From positions 20,733 to 84,732 of the forward strand of contig CAXRDP010000067.1 of the NCBI GenBank assembly GCA_964229545.1: DNA of 64,000 nucleotides, written 5' to 3'. This stretch comes from UBA724 sp964229545 (GTDB taxonomy: Bacteria; Bacteroidota; Bacteroidia; Flavobacteriales; Flavobacteriaceae). The first letter of the stretch is position 1, and every line of letters starts with the position of its first letter. Of the stretch, positions 35,695 through 45,278 are shown one piece after another. Below the pieces are notes generated by a model. That model was not told the origin of the DNA. It was given only the letters and a program-made list of their open reading frames with translations, and did not search any database. The translations under genes were made by a program, and so were the position numbers.

Positions 35695-36354
35695 TTAGTG
35701 GTTTAAATGATGAAACAATGCGATGCCGGCAAACCCTAAAGGAATTGCGATGGCATAGAGTTTTCCCAATCCCTTAATGGTGGGGGTGTACTTGTTATTC
35801 ACGCCCAAGGATTGGAAGGCAGAAGAAAAGCCGTGGAGCAGGTGTAATGCCAAGAAAACAAATGACACCACATAGAGGCCCACACGGATAGGGTCTTCAA
35901 ATTTGTGAACCAATTCCTCGTAATATCTATGGGGGTTTTCAGGTAAAACCTCAATGTATTTGTAGTTCATTTCAGGAACCCAAAAATCATAAAAATGCAA
36001 GCCCAAAAAGGAAAGCACCACAGCACCAGAGATGAGCATATTGCGCGACATCCAACTTGCATTGGCGCTGCCTTTGTAGCTGGCATAGCCAACCGTGCGT
36101 GCTCGGCGGTTTTGCCACTCTAAGACAAAACCCATGATGAAGTGAAATAGCACCCCAAAGATGAGTACAGGCTGCAGTACGAATTGTACCAGGGCATTGG
36201 TACCCATAAAATGGGAAAATTCATTAAAAACAGCTTCGCTAAAGACCGAGGTTATATTGATTGTAAAATGCTGAAGCAAAAAAACAATCAAAAACAAGCC
36301 TGATAAGGCCATGGCTACTTTGCGGAGAATGGAACTGGAAGATGCAGTACCCAT
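35695..36354 (-). CDS. sdhC: succinate dehydrogenase cytochrome b subunit
   Basis: A 219-residue subunit with five membrane helices and conserved His residues for two hemes (LLQHFTINI, LFHFIMGFVLEWQNR, LGLHFYDFW, LALHLLHGF). This single large subunit replaces SdhC and SdhD in type B enzymes. I use ATG 36354 (MGTASSSS). The upstream ATG 36381 falls inside the predicted -7 box and would lie upstream of the transcription start. Confidence 0.95.
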   Translation of the reverse strand: MGTASSSSILRKVAMALSGLFLIVFLLQHFTINITSVFSEAVFNEFSHFMGTNALVQFVLQPVLIFGVLFHFIMGFVLEWQNRRARTVGYASYKGSANASWMSRNMLISGAVVLSFLGLHFYDFWVPEMNYKYIEVLPENPHRYYEELVHKFEDPIRVGLYVVSFVFLALHLLHGFSSAFQSLGVNNKYTPTIKGLGKLYAIAIPLGFAGIALFHHLNH

Positions 36355-36378
36355 AAGATTTTGGTTTGGTTTGACAAG

Positions 36379-36409
36379 CAAAATTAGGTGCTGGCAGCTT
36401 GTTGACCAA
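36379..36409 (-). promoter_or_regulatory. sdhCAB promoter
   Basis: The minus strand has TTG (36409-36407), a 20-nt spacer and TAATTTTG (36386-36379). It predicts a leader of about 18 nt and supports the shorter SdhC start. Confidence 0.65.
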
Positions 36410-36451
36410 GTATTTTTAGGCCTTTTTGGTTTGGAAGAATTCTAAATAGAG

Positions 36452-36508
36452 TTTTGTTGAAGTTTTTAGGCCAAAATCCTGAAAAAAAGCCAGTTAGGTT
36501 CAACAAAA
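36452..36508. repeat. inverted repeat between the VPS10-like gene and sdhC
   Basis: TTTTGTTGAA (36452-36461) and TTCAACAAAA (36499-36508) are perfect inverted copies with 37 nt between. It could form the terminator stem of the VPS10-like gene but lacks a clean T-run. A 10-bp direct repeat TTTTTAGGCC lies at 36413-36422 and 36463-36472. Confidence 0.4.
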
Positions 36509-36517
36509 GAATGGGAT

Positions 36518-39277
36518 TTACTTGATATTAATCCCTCTTACCACATCAGCTATTTTCAGAATATATTCCCCTTTAGGTAAGAAATAGGTCCCATTGTCTG
36601 ACGGTTTGATGTCTTGATGTTTGCGAATAAACTTTCGGATGTTTTCTGGTGCTATGGTTAAGTCATAGGTTCCGTAATTAAGTCCTCGCTGCAAATCCAT
36701 CTCAAATGCATATAGCAAAGCTTCTTTGTCAGAATACACTTCTACATTAGCGCTTGTATTGATGGCGGAATACACCACAAAATCCATTTCCGGCAAGTAT
36801 GGCTCCGTCCATGCATTACGAGCTTTTCCCCATCGGTCACTGTGATTGACATCACTTAATTCAAATATGTAAAGAGAACTCCCATCAAGTTCGGGCAGTT
36901 GTTGAATGTGCAAAAGATCAACCTTATAAATGGAACGACCGTGTGTACCCAATAGCAAATGATTTTTGTCGGGTTGTACAACCAAGTCATGCACTGCTAC
37001 TTTGGGTAGGGTGTCTTCCAAAGCTTCCCAATCGGTGCCTCCATTTAGAGACACATAGGCAGCATTGTCGGTGCCTACATATAGTATGTTGGGGTGCGTG
37101 GGGTCTTCTTTAATCACATTGACTGGTGAGGAAGGCAATTCGTTGTGCAAAGGACTCCAGCTTTGACCCATGTCTTGACTCACATACACATAGGGTTGAA
37201 AATCATCGTTTCTATAGCCATTGAGTGTGGCATAGATGCGGTTGGGTTCGTGGGTAGAGAACTGCACGCGACTTACCCACAGGTTTTGCGGAAGTGCGTC
37301 GCTAATGCGATTCCAAGTGAACCCTCCATCTTGGGTAAGTTGAATATAACCATCATCTGTACCCACTAACAAAGTGCCAAAAGCAAACGAAGATTCATCT
37401 ATGGTTGTGATGGTTCCATAGGGCACATTTCCTTGGATCCCCCCTTGGGTGAGGTCGTCAGAAAGAGCTTTCCATTCGTCCCCTTGGTTCATAGAACGGT
37501 GGAGTTTGTTGCTGCCCAAATACAAAATGTCTTGGTTGTGGGGAGACAACAAAATGGGCGTTTGCCAATTGAAGCGCAAAGGCGGTTCGCCCAGTTCGTG
37601 TTTGGGCTGGATGTAGGAGTTGGTGTTTTTATCTCTGTCAATCCTGTAGTAATTACCAAACTGATAGCCGGTAAAAACGATATCAGGATTGCGGTTGTCT
37701 ACCTGAATTTGCATGCCATCCCCTCCCATGATAGAGGTCCAATTGTTATGGCCTGTTTGATGCCATGCCGGGCTTTCAACAGCCGTATGAGGAGCCACCC
37801 AAACCCCGTTGTCTTGCAGTCCGCCATAGACATGATAAGGGTCTTGGCGATCGGCATAGACGGTGTAGAATTGCCCCACCGAGGGTTGGTTGTTTTTGAT
37901 CCAATGGGCGCCATCGTCGTAGCTAATGTTTACACCACCATCATTACCGTTAATCAAGTGATTGGGGTTTTGGGGATTGATCCACAAAGCATGGTGGTCC
38001 ACATGGGCATTGGGCGCATTGATGTCCGTAAAGCTTTGCCCCCCATCTTTGGATTTTAAAAAGGGGACGCCATAAATATAAATGGCTTCTCTGTCGGTTG
38101 GAGATACGTGGATTTGGCCAAAGTAATAGCCGTAGCTAAAGTAGATGTCGTCCAAGTAGCCCTCATGAGTTTTACTCCAAGTTTTCCCGCCATCTGTACT
38201 TCGGTAGACCTCTGCCCCAACCACAGGTGTGTCAAACAATAAGGCATTGGCGTCTTCTAAGTAAAGTGCTAGATCGGCAGGCTGTACTTTGCCCAACTTG
38301 ACAGAGGCTTTGACTGACTCAGCAGTATATTTTTTTGGAAATCGATTGGTGCGTAAGTAATCTTCAAGCAAACTATCATTTATGGCAAAAAATCCTTCCA
38401 GAGAAAGGGTTTTAAAATCGTTTTTTTGGAGCCCTTTGGACAATTTTTCTTCTGCCGGACGACGGTCTTGGTTGTCCAAAATTGCATAGAGGTCATCGCT
38501 GTCAAAAGCTGCCAAACCGATGCGACCAACCCCCTCTCCCTGAAGAAAACCCGATTCGGGTGTGGAAATCAAAGTCCAAGAATCGCCTCCGTCTGTACTT
38601 TTATAGATACCCGAAGCCGAACCACTTCCTGTAAAATTCCAAGATTTTCGGTCTTTTTGCCAAGCCGAGGCATACATGATATTAAAATTTTCAGGCGCTA
38701 CACTGATATCTATGATTCCCGTAGTGTCATTAATGTATAGGGTTTGTTGCCAGGTCTTTCCACCGTCTTGGGTTTTATAAATTCCACGTTGGGTATTGGG
38801 CGTATACAAATGACCTGTCACACCCACAACGACTTCATCAGGATTGTTGGGGTTGATTTCGATTTTTCCAAAATGATGGGCGTCTTCCAAACCCACAAGC
38901 CGCCACGAAGCACCTCCATCTTCCGATTTTAACAAACCAATACCGGGGTAGGAAGAGCGGGAGGCATTGTTTTCGCCCGTGCCTACCCATAGGGTGTTGT
39001 TGGCCCAATCGACAGCAATATCGCCTATGTTTTGGGTAGTACTGTTGTCCATCACAGGAGTAAAGCTCGTGCCATTGTTATCGGTATACCACAATCCGCC
39101 CGAGGCATAGGCCACATAAAACTCATGGGGCGCATCGGGATTGACAGCCAAGTCGGTCACGCGACCGCTCATCACACTTGGTCCGATATTGACAACAGGA
39201 GTTTGAGAAACAAGGGAAGGTCTGTCTTGGGCAAAGAGCGCGCCCACCACACATAAAGAAAGGAGCCAATTTTTCAT
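36518..39277 (-). CDS. VPS10/BNR-repeat protein (sortilin-like glycosidase-fold)
   Basis: A 919-residue exported protein with a signal peptide ending near LFAQ. It is built of beta-propeller blades with many Asp-box motifs, for example SEDGGASW, KTQDGGKTW, STDGGDSW, STDGGKTW and SQDMGQSW. This is the Bacteroidota family annotated as VPS10-domain or WD40/YVTN/BNR-like repeat proteins. No catalytic residues can be assigned and no type IX secretion C-terminal domain is seen. Function is unknown; extracellular binding or hydrolysis is possible. Confidence 0.82.
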   Translation of the reverse strand: MKNWLLSLCVVGALFAQDRPSLVSQTPVVNIGPSVMSGRVTDLAVNPDAPHEFYVAYASGGLWYTDNNGTSFTPVMDNSTTQNIGDIAVDWANNTLWVGTGENNASRSSYPGIGLLKSEDGGASWRLVGLEDAHHFGKIEINPNNPDEVVVGVTGHLYTPNTQRGIYKTQDGGKTWQQTLYINDTTGIIDISVAPENFNIMYASAWQKDRKSWNFTGSGSASGIYKSTDGGDSWTLISTPESGFLQGEGVGRIGLAAFDSDDLYAILDNQDRRPAEEKLSKGLQKNDFKTLSLEGFFAINDSLLEDYLRTNRFPKKYTAESVKASVKLGKVQPADLALYLEDANALLFDTPVVGAEVYRSTDGGKTWSKTHEGYLDDIYFSYGYYFGQIHVSPTDREAIYIYGVPFLKSKDGGQSFTDINAPNAHVDHHALWINPQNPNHLINGNDGGVNISYDDGAHWIKNNQPSVGQFYTVYADRQDPYHVYGGLQDNGVWVAPHTAVESPAWHQTGHNNWTSIMGGDGMQIQVDNRNPDIVFTGYQFGNYYRIDRDKNTNSYIQPKHELGEPPLRFNWQTPILLSPHNQDILYLGSNKLHRSMNQGDEWKALSDDLTQGGIQGNVPYGTITTIDESSFAFGTLLVGTDDGYIQLTQDGGFTWNRISDALPQNLWVSRVQFSTHEPNRIYATLNGYRNDDFQPYVYVSQDMGQSWSPLHNELPSSPVNVIKEDPTHPNILYVGTDNAAYVSLNGGTDWEALEDTLPKVAVHDLVVQPDKNHLLLGTHGRSIYKVDLLHIQQLPELDGSSLYIFELSDVNHSDRWGKARNAWTEPYLPEMDFVVYSAINTSANVEVYSDKEALLYAFEMDLQRGLNYGTYDLTIAPENIRKFIRKHQDIKPSDNGTYFLPKGEYILKIADVVRGINIK

Positions 39278-39354
39278 AACTAAGAATATATTAGGGGTTA
39301 AGGTAGCCTTATTTTTTGAATTTCAATACCTTTACCCTAAATCCCTACAACCTT

Positions 39355-40647
39355 ATGAAGTACGCGCCGTTCCCCCAATCTCTATTTGTTGAAAACCGCA
39401 AGCGCTTTGCGGCCCAACTCAAGCCCAATAGCATCGCTGTATTTAACGCCAATGACATCTACCCCATCAGTGCGGACAGCACACTGCCTTTTGAGCAGCA
39501 CCGCGACTTGTTTTACCTCAGCGGTGTGGACCAAGAAGAAACTATCTTGGTGCTTTGCCCGGATGCCAAAGACGCTTCGCAGCGCGAACTGCTATTTGTC
39601 CGAGAAACCAACGCCCATATTGCAGTATGGGAAGGTGCCAAACTGAATAAGAAGGAGGCTACCCAAGTTTCTGGAGTACAAACCGTGCATTGGGTTCAGG
39701 ATTTTGAAACTGTTTTTAAAGCCTTGGCAGCCTCATGTGATCACATATACATCAATACCAACGAACACTATCGTGCCCAAGTCGAAACCCAAACACGTGA
39801 GGACCGATTTATCGCTTGGTGCCAAAAGGAATTCCCAAACCACCCATACGAAAAGAGCAATTTTATTCTGCAAGCCTTACGTGCTGTCAAAGACCCTGAG
39901 GAAATCGCGCGTATCCAACATGCTTGCAACATTACTGAAAAAGGTTTTAGACGGATACTAGACTTTGTCAAGCCTGGTGTATGGGAATATGAGATTGAGG
40001 CAGAGTATGCCCATGAATTCCTCCGCAACCGATCCAAGGGATTTGCATACACCCCCATTATCGCTTCAGGCGCCAACGCCAATGTGTTGCACTACATTCA
40101 AAACAACCAACAATGCCAAGCCGGTGAGTTGCTTTTGATGGATGTGGCGGCTGAGTATGCCAATTACGCGAGCGATATGACACGTACGATTCCAGTGTCA
40201 GGACGTTTTAGCGCCCGTCAGCGCGCCGTTTATGAGGCCGTTTTGCGAGTCAAGAACCAAGCCACCCAACTCCTTGTACCGGGAGCGTTCTGGAAGGAAT
40301 ATCATATTGAGGTGGGGAAAATCATGACTTCCGAATTGCTCGGATTGGGCTTGTTGGACAAAGCCGACGTGCAAAACGAAACTGCCGATCAGCCGGCTTA
40401 CAAAAAATATTTTATGCACGGTACCTCCCACCACTTGGGGCTAGACACCCATGACTATGGCCTGCTAGACCAACCCATGCAAGCCAATATGGTCTTTACG
40501 GTAGAGCCTGGCATCTATATCCCCGAAGAAGGATTTGGTATTCGCTTAGAAGATGATGTGGTCATACAAGAAACTGGCGCGCCTGTAAATCTGATGAAAA
40601 ACATTCCTATAGAAGCTGATGCAATCGAGGCTTTGATGAACGCCTAA
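39355..40647 (+). CDS. pepP: Xaa-Pro aminopeptidase (aminopeptidase P)
   Basis: A 430-residue M24B metallopeptidase releasing N-terminal residues next to proline. The N-terminal creatinase-like domain (NDIYPISADSTLPFEQHRDL) is followed by the pita-bread domain with all five metal ligands: Asp and Asp in MDVAAEYANYASDMTRT, His in GTSHHLGLDTHD, Glu in VEPGIYIPEE and Glu in IRLEDDVVI. ATG 39355 (MKYAPFPQ) fits the family better than the frame start at 39316. Confidence 0.94.
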   Translation: MKYAPFPQSLFVENRKRFAAQLKPNSIAVFNANDIYPISADSTLPFEQHRDLFYLSGVDQEETILVLCPDAKDASQRELLFVRETNAHIAVWEGAKLNKKEATQVSGVQTVHWVQDFETVFKALAASCDHIYINTNEHYRAQVETQTREDRFIAWCQKEFPNHPYEKSNFILQALRAVKDPEEIARIQHACNITEKGFRRILDFVKPGVWEYEIEAEYAHEFLRNRSKGFAYTPIIASGANANVLHYIQNNQQCQAGELLLMDVAAEYANYASDMTRTIPVSGRFSARQRAVYEAVLRVKNQATQLLVPGAFWKEYHIEVGKIMTSELLGLGLLDKADVQNETADQPAYKKYFMHGTSHHLGLDTHDYGLLDQPMQANMVFTVEPGIYIPEEGFGIRLEDDVVIQETGAPVNLMKNIPIEADAIEALMNA

Positions 40648-41678
40648 AACGACTTCCAGCCTTGGGCTTGTAGGGCAATTTTCTCTCCACCCCTAGTGAT
40701 GATATGTGCTCCTGAAGCCGCATCTGTGATGTGACCAATGACAGTCAGGTTGGGGTTGCCTTTGATTTTGTCGTAGTCTTCTTGTTTGATGGTAAAAAGC
40801 AATTCGTAGTCTTCCCCTCCAGCAAGTGCAATGGTGGTGCTGTCTAAATTAAACTCCTCACAAACCGCTATAAACTGAGGGTCCAAAGGAATCTTTTCTT
40901 CATACAAATCACAGCCCACCTCGGAATGTTTGCACAAATGAAGTATTTCGGATGACAAACCGTCGCTGATGTCTATCATTGCGGTTGGGGCTACACCGAG
41001 TTGGGCCAACAATTCAGGGATGTCTTTGCGGGCTTCGGGCTTAAGCTGACGCTCAATAAGGTAGGTATAGGCATCCAAGTCAGGTTGGTTGTTGGGATTG
41101 GCCTTAAACACTTCTTTTTCTCTTTCCAGCACTTGTAGACCCATATAGGCAGCCCCCAAATCTCCACTAACGACCAACAAATCGTTGGGTTGAGCACCCT
41201 TGCGATAGACGGGTGTTTGAGTCGTTCCCAAGGCAGTTACGCTGATAATAAGACCCGTCGTTGAGCTTGTTGTATCTCCTCCGACCAAATCTACTTTATA
41301 GGTCTTGCAAGCCAAGTAAATCCCCGCATAAAGTTCTTCCAAGGCTTCTTTGGGAAAACGATTGGAAACAGCAATGCTGACAGTAATTTGTGTGGCACTC
41401 CCATTCATCGCATAGATATCAGATAGATTGACCATCACCGCTTTATATCCCAAATGTTTAAGGGGCATATAGGCCAAATCAAAATGAACGCCCTCCACCA
41501 ACATGTCCGTAGAGACCAACGTGTTCATATCGGAGTGTTTCAATACCGCCGCGTCGTCGCCGACTCCTTTGAGGGTAGACGGTTGTTCTAATGCAAAATC
41601 CTTGGTTAGCAAATCGATCAGTGCAAATTCGCCCAAATCTGAAAGCGGAGTTTTGGCTTGATTTTTGTTGTCAAACAT
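40644..41678 (-). CDS. thiL: thiamine-monophosphate kinase
   Basis: A 344-residue PurM-like ATP-binding kinase making thiamine diphosphate from thiamine monophosphate. Motifs are GVGDDAAVL, STDMLVEGVHFDL, VGGDTTSST, SGDLGAAYMGL, DISDGLSSEI and GGEDYELLF. The start is at 41678, just 4 nt after a -7 box. The stop interlocks with that of pepP. Confidence 0.96.
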   Translation of the reverse strand: MFDNKNQAKTPLSDLGEFALIDLLTKDFALEQPSTLKGVGDDAAVLKHSDMNTLVSTDMLVEGVHFDLAYMPLKHLGYKAVMVNLSDIYAMNGSATQITVSIAVSNRFPKEALEELYAGIYLACKTYKVDLVGGDTTSSTTGLIISVTALGTTQTPVYRKGAQPNDLLVVSGDLGAAYMGLQVLEREKEVFKANPNNQPDLDAYTYLIERQLKPEARKDIPELLAQLGVAPTAMIDISDGLSSEILHLCKHSEVGCDLYEEKIPLDPQFIAVCEEFNLDSTTIALAGGEDYELLFTIKQEDYDKIKGNPNLTVIGHITDAASGAHIITRGGEKIALQAQGWKSF

Positions 41679-41682
41679 TTGG

Positions 41683-41712
41683 CAAAATTACATGCATTTT
41701 TATTATACCAAA
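41683..41712 (-). promoter_or_regulatory. thiL promoter, -7 box 4 nt from the ATG
   Basis: The minus strand has TTTG (41712-41709), an 18-nt spacer, TAATTTTG (41690-41683), CCAA, ATG. It is the best-supported leaderless candidate because both promoter elements are present. Confidence 0.65.
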
Positions 41713-41729
41713 ACCCTTACCTTAGACTC

Positions 41730-43007
41730 ATGAATCCTAAAAATCTTCTTTACGGTGCTTTGTTGGGACTCATCTTAGCTTGTAGTGAAGAAACAAGCCC
41801 AACAGAAAGTCAGCCACTCATAGAGCCCTTGTTCGCTTGCGAGTCGGGGGTAGCCGGTCCATATGCCTGTCAAGGAATTGACCTGATGGGACACCTTTCG
41901 CTGGGGGAAATGGATGCCACTGCCGGAAATGATTGTTGGGGCTGGACCGATCCTGCCACCGGAAAAGAATATGCCCTTATGGGGCTCAACAATGGCACTG
42001 CCTTTATAGATGTGACTGTCGCCAATGATCCTGTCTATTTGGGCAAATTACCTACCCAAACGGTTTCGAGCGTGTGGCGCGATATCAAAGTGTATCGACA
42101 ATATGCGCTTATTGTTGCTGACCGTGCCGAGAATCACGGCGTACAAATTTTTGACCTGACACGACTTCGCGGTGTCAGTGCCCCCACCATTTTTGATGCC
42201 GATGCCCACTTCGACGGTTTGGGTAGCGCCCACAACATTGCGGTCAACGAAGACAGCGGATATGCCTTTGCCGTAGGAGCTTCCACTCACAGCGGAGGGC
42301 CACACTTTATCAATTTAGTTGACCCGCTGATGCCACAAGATGCAGGGGGCTATGCTACTAGTGGTTATTCTCACGATGGGCAAGTAGTCACCTACAATGG
42401 GCCAGACAGTGCCCATGGGGGTAAGGAACTCTTTTTGGGTAGCAACGAAAACGAGGTCGTCTTGGTCGATGTGACAGACAAAGACAATCCGCAACTAATT
42501 TCACGTGTTCAGTACACCCAAACCCAATACACCCACCAAGGCTGGCTGACCGAAGACCACCGCTTTTTTCTGGTTGGAGATGAATTGGACGAACTGCGAG
42601 AGGGCATTCCCACCCGTACTTTGGTTTTTGACATCCGTGATTTGGACAACCCCAAATTACATTTTGAGTATGTGGCTGAGACAGATGCCATAGACCACAA
42701 TGGCTATGTTGTGGGTGAGGAGTTCTATCTTGCCAGTTATACTGCCGGGTTGCGTATTCTGGATATATCTCAAATTGAGAACAAACAATTTACAGAAACT
42801 GCCTTTTTTGAAACCCACCAAGAAGTTCCAAGCGGTTCAGGATTGGTAGAAACTATGGCGGTCCAGTTTGATGAAGATCATGACAACCCCCTCAAAGGGA
42901 ATAATCCACTTTTTGACGGGGCTTGGAGCGTATATCCTTTTTTCGATAGTGGCAACATCATTGTTAGCGACATTAGCGGAGGGCTTTTTGTCGTTCGGAA
43001 GCAGTAA
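41730..43007 (+). CDS. choice-of-anchor B family lipoprotein
   Basis: 425 residues with lipobox LILAC and a beta-propeller-like body (LVIP-type repeats: NGTAFIDVTVANDPVYLGKL, read in parts; GVQIFDLTRLRGV; VVLVDVTDKDNPQLI; GLRILDISQIENK). This is the extracellular family with HYR/anchor-B type repeats. Function is unknown. ATG 41730 gives a clean lipoprotein signal and avoids overlap with thiL. It precedes the suf operon but is separated by that operon's promoter. Confidence 0.82.
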   Translation: MNPKNLLYGALLGLILACSEETSPTESQPLIEPLFACESGVAGPYACQGIDLMGHLSLGEMDATAGNDCWGWTDPATGKEYALMGLNNGTAFIDVTVANDPVYLGKLPTQTVSSVWRDIKVYRQYALIVADRAENHGVQIFDLTRLRGVSAPTIFDADAHFDGLGSAHNIAVNEDSGYAFAVGASTHSGGPHFINLVDPLMPQDAGGYATSGYSHDGQVVTYNGPDSAHGGKELFLGSNENEVVLVDVTDKDNPQLISRVQYTQTQYTHQGWLTEDHRFFLVGDELDELREGIPTRTLVFDIRDLDNPKLHFEYVAETDAIDHNGYVVGEEFYLASYTAGLRILDISQIENKQFTETAFFETHQEVPSGSGLVETMAVQFDEDHDNPLKGNNPLFDGAWSVYPFFDSGNIIVSDISGGLFVVRKQ

Positions 43008-43054
43008 AAATCTGTAATCTGCTTTTTTGCATGTTTTCCTTTTATTACACTTAA

Positions 43055-43106
43055 GTCTAACAGCGTAAAAAACTGTATATTTGCGCTTTATTTAGACAAA
43101 ATCTAA
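43055..43106. promoter_or_regulatory. suf promoter region with inverted hexamers
   Basis: The -7 box TATATTTG (43076-43083) lies 30 nt before sufA. It is flanked by GTCTAA (43055-43060) and TTAGAC (43092-43097), inverted copies of each other. The second is part of a local palindrome, TTAGA-N5-TCTAA (43092-43106). An operator for an iron or Fe-S regulator is possible but unproven. Confidence 0.4.
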
Positions 43107-43113
43107 TTTAACC

Positions 43114-43443
43114 ATGATTAAGGTTTCAGAATCCGCAAAACTTCAGGTAAGGCAATTGATGCATGCCGATGGCTTTGACGCAGTGCAAGACTTTGTACGA
43201 GTAGGCGTCAAAAGCGGTGGTTGTTCCGGATTGTCCTACGACTTGGCATTTGACAAAGAGGTTGGATCCGACGACAAGGTGTTTGAGGACAATGAAGTCA
43301 AAATTGTGGTGGATAAGAAAAGTTTTCTCTACTTGGTGGGAACCACCCTGGAATATTCAGGTGGACTCAACGGCAAGGGGTTTGTGTTTAACAATCCCAA
43401 TGCCAATCGTACCTGTGGATGTGGAGAAAGTTTTTCGCTCTAA
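43114..43443 (+). CDS. sufA: A-type Fe-S carrier protein
   Basis: 109 residues of the HesB/IscA family. The three conserved cysteines are C37 (GGCSGLSYDL), C101 and C103 (TCGCGESF). It accepts a cluster from SufBCD and passes it to target proteins. First gene of the suf operon, 9 nt before sufB. Confidence 0.93.
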   Translation: MIKVSESAKLQVRQLMHADGFDAVQDFVRVGVKSGGCSGLSYDLAFDKEVGSDDKVFEDNEVKIVVDKKSFLYLVGTTLEYSGGLNGKGFVFNNPNANRTCGCGESFSL

Positions 43444-43452
43444 GTTATTGCT

Positions 43453-44898
43453 ATGGCTTATACGGAAGAAGAATTAAAAAAAGAGCTCGAAACCAAAGAG
43501 TATGAATATGGTTTCTACACCGATATTGAGTCGGACACCTTTCCGGTAGGGCTCAATGAGGAGGTCGTGCGTGCCATTTCACAGCGCAAAAATGAGCCCG
43601 ATTGGATGACCGAATGGCGACTGGAAGCCTATCGTACGTGGAGCAATATGCAAGAGCCCGACTGGGCCAATGTGCAATACCCAAAACCTGATTTTCAAGC
43701 CATATCATACTACTCGGCTCCCAAAACCGCACCCAAATACAATAGCTTGGATGAAGTAGACCCTGAGCTGCTCAATACATTCGAGCGCTTAGGGATTTCT
43801 CTCGAAGAACAAAAAAAATTGGCTGGGGTGGCGGTGGATATCGTTATGGATTCGGTGTCTGTTGCGACCACATTTAAAGAAACTTTGGCTGAAAAAGGCA
43901 TTATATTTTGCTCGATATCTGAAGCCATCAAAGAATATCCTGAGTTGGTACGCAAGTACATCGGAACCGTAGTGCCACGTACAGACAACTTCTATGCTGC
44001 GCTCAACTCAGCCGTATTTTCAGACGGTTCTTTTTGTTATATCCCAAAAGGTGTACAGTGCCCGATGGAACTGTCTACTTATTTCCGAATCAACCAAGCT
44101 GGAACAGGTCAGTTTGAACGCACCTTGGTCATTGCAGACGAAGGCAGCTATGTGAGCTATCTTGAAGGATGTACGGCGCCTGCCCGCGACGAAAATCAGC
44201 TACATGCGGCAGTGGTGGAACTCATAGCCCTTGACCATGCAGAAATAAAGTATTCCACCGTACAAAACTGGTTTCCAGGTGATAAAGATGGCAAAGGAGG
44301 CGTGTTTAACTTCGTAACCAAGCGCGGTATTTGTCACAACAAATCCAAAATCTCTTGGACGCAAGTAGAAACCGGCTCCGCAGTGACTTGGAAATATCCT
44401 TCCTGTATTTTGAAAGGTGACGATAGCATCGGAGAATTTTATTCGATTGCTGTCACAAACAACCACCAACAGGCCGATACGGGTACCAAAATGATTCACT
44501 TGGGCAAACGCACCAAAAGCACCATCATTTCTAAGGGGATTTCTGCCGGCACCTCTCAAAACAGCTACCGAGGTTTGGTGCAAATCAGTCCGCGGGCAGA
44601 GGATGCCCGCAATTTTTCACAATGCGATTCTCTGCTCATGGGCAATCGCTGTGGTGCGCACACATTCCCCTACATCGAAGCGCGAAACAAAAGCGCGCAA
44701 ATCGAACACGAGGCCACCACCAGCAAAATCGGAGAAGACCAGATTTTTTACTGCAACCAACGGGGCATAGACACCGAAAAAGCCATCGCCCTCATCGTAA
44801 ATGGTTTTAGCAAAGAAGTGCTTAACAAACTCCCCATGGAGTTTGCTGTAGAAGCTCAAAAATTATTGGAAATTTCTCTTGAAGGTTCCGTAGGATAA
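43453..44898 (+). CDS. sufB: Fe-S cluster assembly scaffold SufB
   Basis: A 481-residue scaffold subunit on which the cluster is built, with the right-handed beta-helix core (SYVSYLEGCTAPARDENQLHAAVVELIA, read in parts; YSTVQNWFPGD; SQCDSLLMGNRCGAHTFPYIE). Works with SufC and SufD in the SufBC2D complex. An unusual lipoprotein gene separates it from sufC. Confidence 0.97.
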   Translation: MAYTEEELKKELETKEYEYGFYTDIESDTFPVGLNEEVVRAISQRKNEPDWMTEWRLEAYRTWSNMQEPDWANVQYPKPDFQAISYYSAPKTAPKYNSLDEVDPELLNTFERLGISLEEQKKLAGVAVDIVMDSVSVATTFKETLAEKGIIFCSISEAIKEYPELVRKYIGTVVPRTDNFYAALNSAVFSDGSFCYIPKGVQCPMELSTYFRINQAGTGQFERTLVIADEGSYVSYLEGCTAPARDENQLHAAVVELIALDHAEIKYSTVQNWFPGDKDGKGGVFNFVTKRGICHNKSKISWTQVETGSAVTWKYPSCILKGDDSIGEFYSIAVTNNHQQADTGTKMIHLGKRTKSTIISKGISAGTSQNSYRGLVQISPRAEDARNFSQCDSLLMGNRCGAHTFPYIEARNKSAQIEHEATTSKIGEDQIFYCNQRGIDTEKAIALIVNGFSKEVLNKLPMEFAVEAQKLLEISLEGSVG

Positions 44899-44915
44899 TA
44901 TCAAACCCAAATACA

Positions 44916-45275
44916 ATGAAAACCCGACTATTTGTTTTAATTTCAGTGCTCAGCTTAGCCGCTTGTAGTACCCAAACCAAAGAGAAAAGCGAAGCCATTG
45001 CAGGTGAGTTTTTGTTCTACAGTGGTGCTGCTGTGCTCAATACAGGAAGTGAAATTTATGGTGTGACCATAGATGACATGCTCCATAAGCTCCACAGCCA
45101 AGCTGTGTCCATTCAAAAAGACAGTTTTGATATGGTTCAGGTGTATATCAAAGGCGTAATTTCCGACAATCCGAACCCAGAAGGCTGGGCCCGAGTGGTG
45201 CGTGTAGTCGAAATCGACTCCGTAGCTCCCTCGGCACCTATCGAAAATCAAATGATTCAAATCCGTTCAGAATAA
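44916..45275 (+). CDS. small lipoprotein inside the suf operon
   Basis: 119 residues with signal peptide and lipobox LAAC (Cys17). The mature part is about 100 residues with strands around GEFLFYSGAAVLNTGSEIYG and DMVQVYIKGVISDNP, suggesting a small beta or OB-like fold. It has no other cysteine, so it is not itself an Fe-S protein. It sits 17 nt after sufB and 3 nt before sufC on the same strand. I do not recognise the family. A lipoprotein among cytosolic Suf genes is unexpected. Confidence 0.75.
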   Translation: MKTRLFVLISVLSLAACSTQTKEKSEAIAGEFLFYSGAAVLNTGSEIYGVTIDDMLHKLHSQAVSIQKDSFDMVQVYIKGVISDNPNPEGWARVVRVVEIDSVAPSAPIENQMIQIRSE

Positions 45276-45278
45276 TAT

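Noticed and set aside
37433..38059. 208-codon plus-strand ORF inside the VPS10-like gene
   Set aside because: Antisense to a well-supported gene, with no recognisable domain or signal.
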